The notes under the pieces: generated by a model
The model's input: only the letters and a program-made list of their open reading frames with translations
What the model was told of the DNA's origin: nothing
Databases searched by the model: none
Translations under genes and position numbers: made by a program
Origin: Acidobacteriota bacterium
GTDB taxonomy: Bacteria; Actinomycetota; Acidimicrobiia; Acidimicrobiales; Palsa-688
Direction of reading: 5' to 3'
Assembly (NCBI GenBank): GCA_028876385.1
Contig: JAGWSF010000090.1
Span: forward strand, 1 to 64,000
Length of the DNA: 64,000 nucleotides
Shown: piece by piece, positions 63,165 to 64,000 of the stretch
Layout: the number at the start of each line of letters is the position of its first letter
How positions within the stretch are numbered: position 1 is the first letter of the stretch

Positions 63165-63965
63165 CTATCTGGCTTCGAACACCGGGCCGACACCACTCAC
63201 ATGAAAGCGTGACAGGTCGCGCCCTCTCACCCCGGCCTGCTCCAACGCGACCCGGAAGGTCTCCATGTGGGACGTCTCGAAGTGTCCGCGCAGGTCAGCC
63301 TCGGAACGCCAGCGCTCGAACACCCGGACACGCCCGGGGACGCTGGGATCGCTGGAGAACGCATAGTCGAGGTTCCCGGCTTCCTTTCGGGTCTGATCCA
63401 TCATCACCGCGGCGGCCGCCATGAACTCCGACATGCGGTCAGGGTCAACTTCTATCCAGCCGGCAATGACGAACGACGTGTCACTGGACGCTGTCGCCCC
63501 GGCGGGTGGTCCCGGCTCGCCCTCGGTCCAGGTGACCCGGAGGGTCCGGTGGGCGATCCGCCACCCATCAGCAGTCCGGACGAAGCGGTCGAGGTAGTTG
63601 CCGGCGACCGTGTAGTTGTGCACTCCGGTCCCGTCCTTGCGCACGTGTTGGGCCTGGAAGAAGCAGCGACCGTCCGCCTCGTCCCCGCGAAGCTCCACTT
63701 GGTGATTCGACACCATGTGCTGAGTGCGGTCGAACCGGCTCAGGGAACCGGCACAAGCCTCGCCGATCGCCGCCGGACCGAGGAACACACCGAGGCGCCC
63801 ATAGTCGGCGGTGCCGTCGGCGGCGAACACCTCGCTGAGGTCCTCGAAACGGCGGTTATCGATGACCCAGGCGTAGCGGATGGTCAGATCGATCACCGCC
63901 TTCTCGTCCAACAGTGAGTCGAGAGATCTGATCACGGGAGCGGGCTCCGAGGTTGAGTGGATCAC
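63165..63965 (-). CDS. SnoaL-like plus ABM-domain fusion protein
   Basis: 266 residues. About 15-150: a SnoaL/NTF2-like cone (LLDEKAVIDLTIRYAWVIDNRRFEDLSEVFAADGTADYG, NYLDRFVRTADGWRIAHRTLRVTW). About 165-260: an ABM domain (FVIAGWIEVDPDRMSEFMAAAAVMMDQTRKEAGNLDYAFSSDP, VFERWRSEADLRGHFETSHM). Fusing a hydratase/dehydratase-type pocket to a monooxygenase-type domain is unusual. GTG start at 63965; a start further right is possible since the window ends at 64000. Confidence 0.82.
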   Translation of the reverse strand: MIHSTSEPAPVIRSLDSLLDEKAVIDLTIRYAWVIDNRRFEDLSEVFAADGTADYGRLGVFLGPAAIGEACAGSLSRFDRTQHMVSNHQVELRGDEADGRCFFQAQHVRKDGTGVHNYTVAGNYLDRFVRTADGWRIAHRTLRVTWTEGEPGPPAGATASSDTSFVIAGWIEVDPDRMSEFMAAAAVMMDQTRKEAGNLDYAFSSDPSVPGRVRVFERWRSEADLRGHFETSHMETFRVALEQAGVRGRDLSRFHVSGVGPVFEAR

Positions 63966-64000
63966 GTGGTGCGAGCTTCCGCCGGCGACCCGAGCACCCC

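Overview
The window is high-GC, gene-dense DNA from an actinobacterium. Pointers are three F420-type luciferase-like oxidoreductases, an F420/PPOX-type flavoprotein, a wax-ester synthase/DGAT, PaaX and DUF1707 proteins, an MhuD-like haem monooxygenase and the actinobacterial suf gene order. I would guess Acidimicrobiia or a relative, but no marker gene settles this.

Left chromosomal part (1-30.6 kb). A partial PaaX regulator is followed, on the minus strand, by a SUF Fe-S assembly operon (sufB, a proline-rich membrane protein gene, sufD, a Rieske ferredoxin, sufC) that runs on into an MFS exporter and a fatty-acid desaturase. Next come a WS/DGAT, small proteins, an F420 oxidoreductase, a YihY/BrkB membrane protein, a frameshifted S9 oligopeptidase, a divergent FtsH-like AAA protease and an MBL-fold hydrolase. 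Three genes then look like consecutive enzymes of the ethylmalonyl-CoA pathway: mesaconyl-CoA hydratase, methylsuccinyl-CoA dehydrogenase and malyl/methylmalyl-CoA lyase. A DUF885 metallopeptidase, an IF-2B-like protein, a DUF559 protein, fumarase and a reductase pair follow.

Integrated element (about 30,609-51,132). A tRNA-Leu(UAA) gene ends in a 60-bp sequence that recurs, with one mismatch, 20,464 bp downstream. Between the copies lie an excisionase-like gene, a frameshifted tyrosine integrase, an AbiEii-like nucleotidyltransferase plus HTH pair, a decayed IS256-family transposase, a large LuxR/LAL regulator with a decayed second copy, and a metabolic cassette. The cassette has four genes of, or resembling, the carboxymuconolactone-decarboxylase family, two EHN-type epoxide hydrolases, a beta-propeller SMP-30-like protein, an alpha/beta hydrolase with Ala at the usual nucleophile position, an MFS exporter, a GlxA/AraC regulator and a STAS protein. 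A 19-bp motif lies just inside both ends and may be an integrase arm-type site.

Right chromosomal part (51.2-64 kb). This looks like a catabolic cluster: a TetR regulator, three SDR dehydrogenases, a nitroreductase, an acyl-CoA synthetase coupled to TPP-dependent E1 alpha and beta subunits, a Rieske ring-hydroxylating oxygenase, an F420 oxidoreductase, a PPOX protein and a SnoaL-ABM fusion. Palindromes in two intergenic regions are candidate operators. The substrate cannot be read from sequence. At least three genes are broken by single-base events, two of them in homopolymer runs, so assembly error must be separated from true gene decay.
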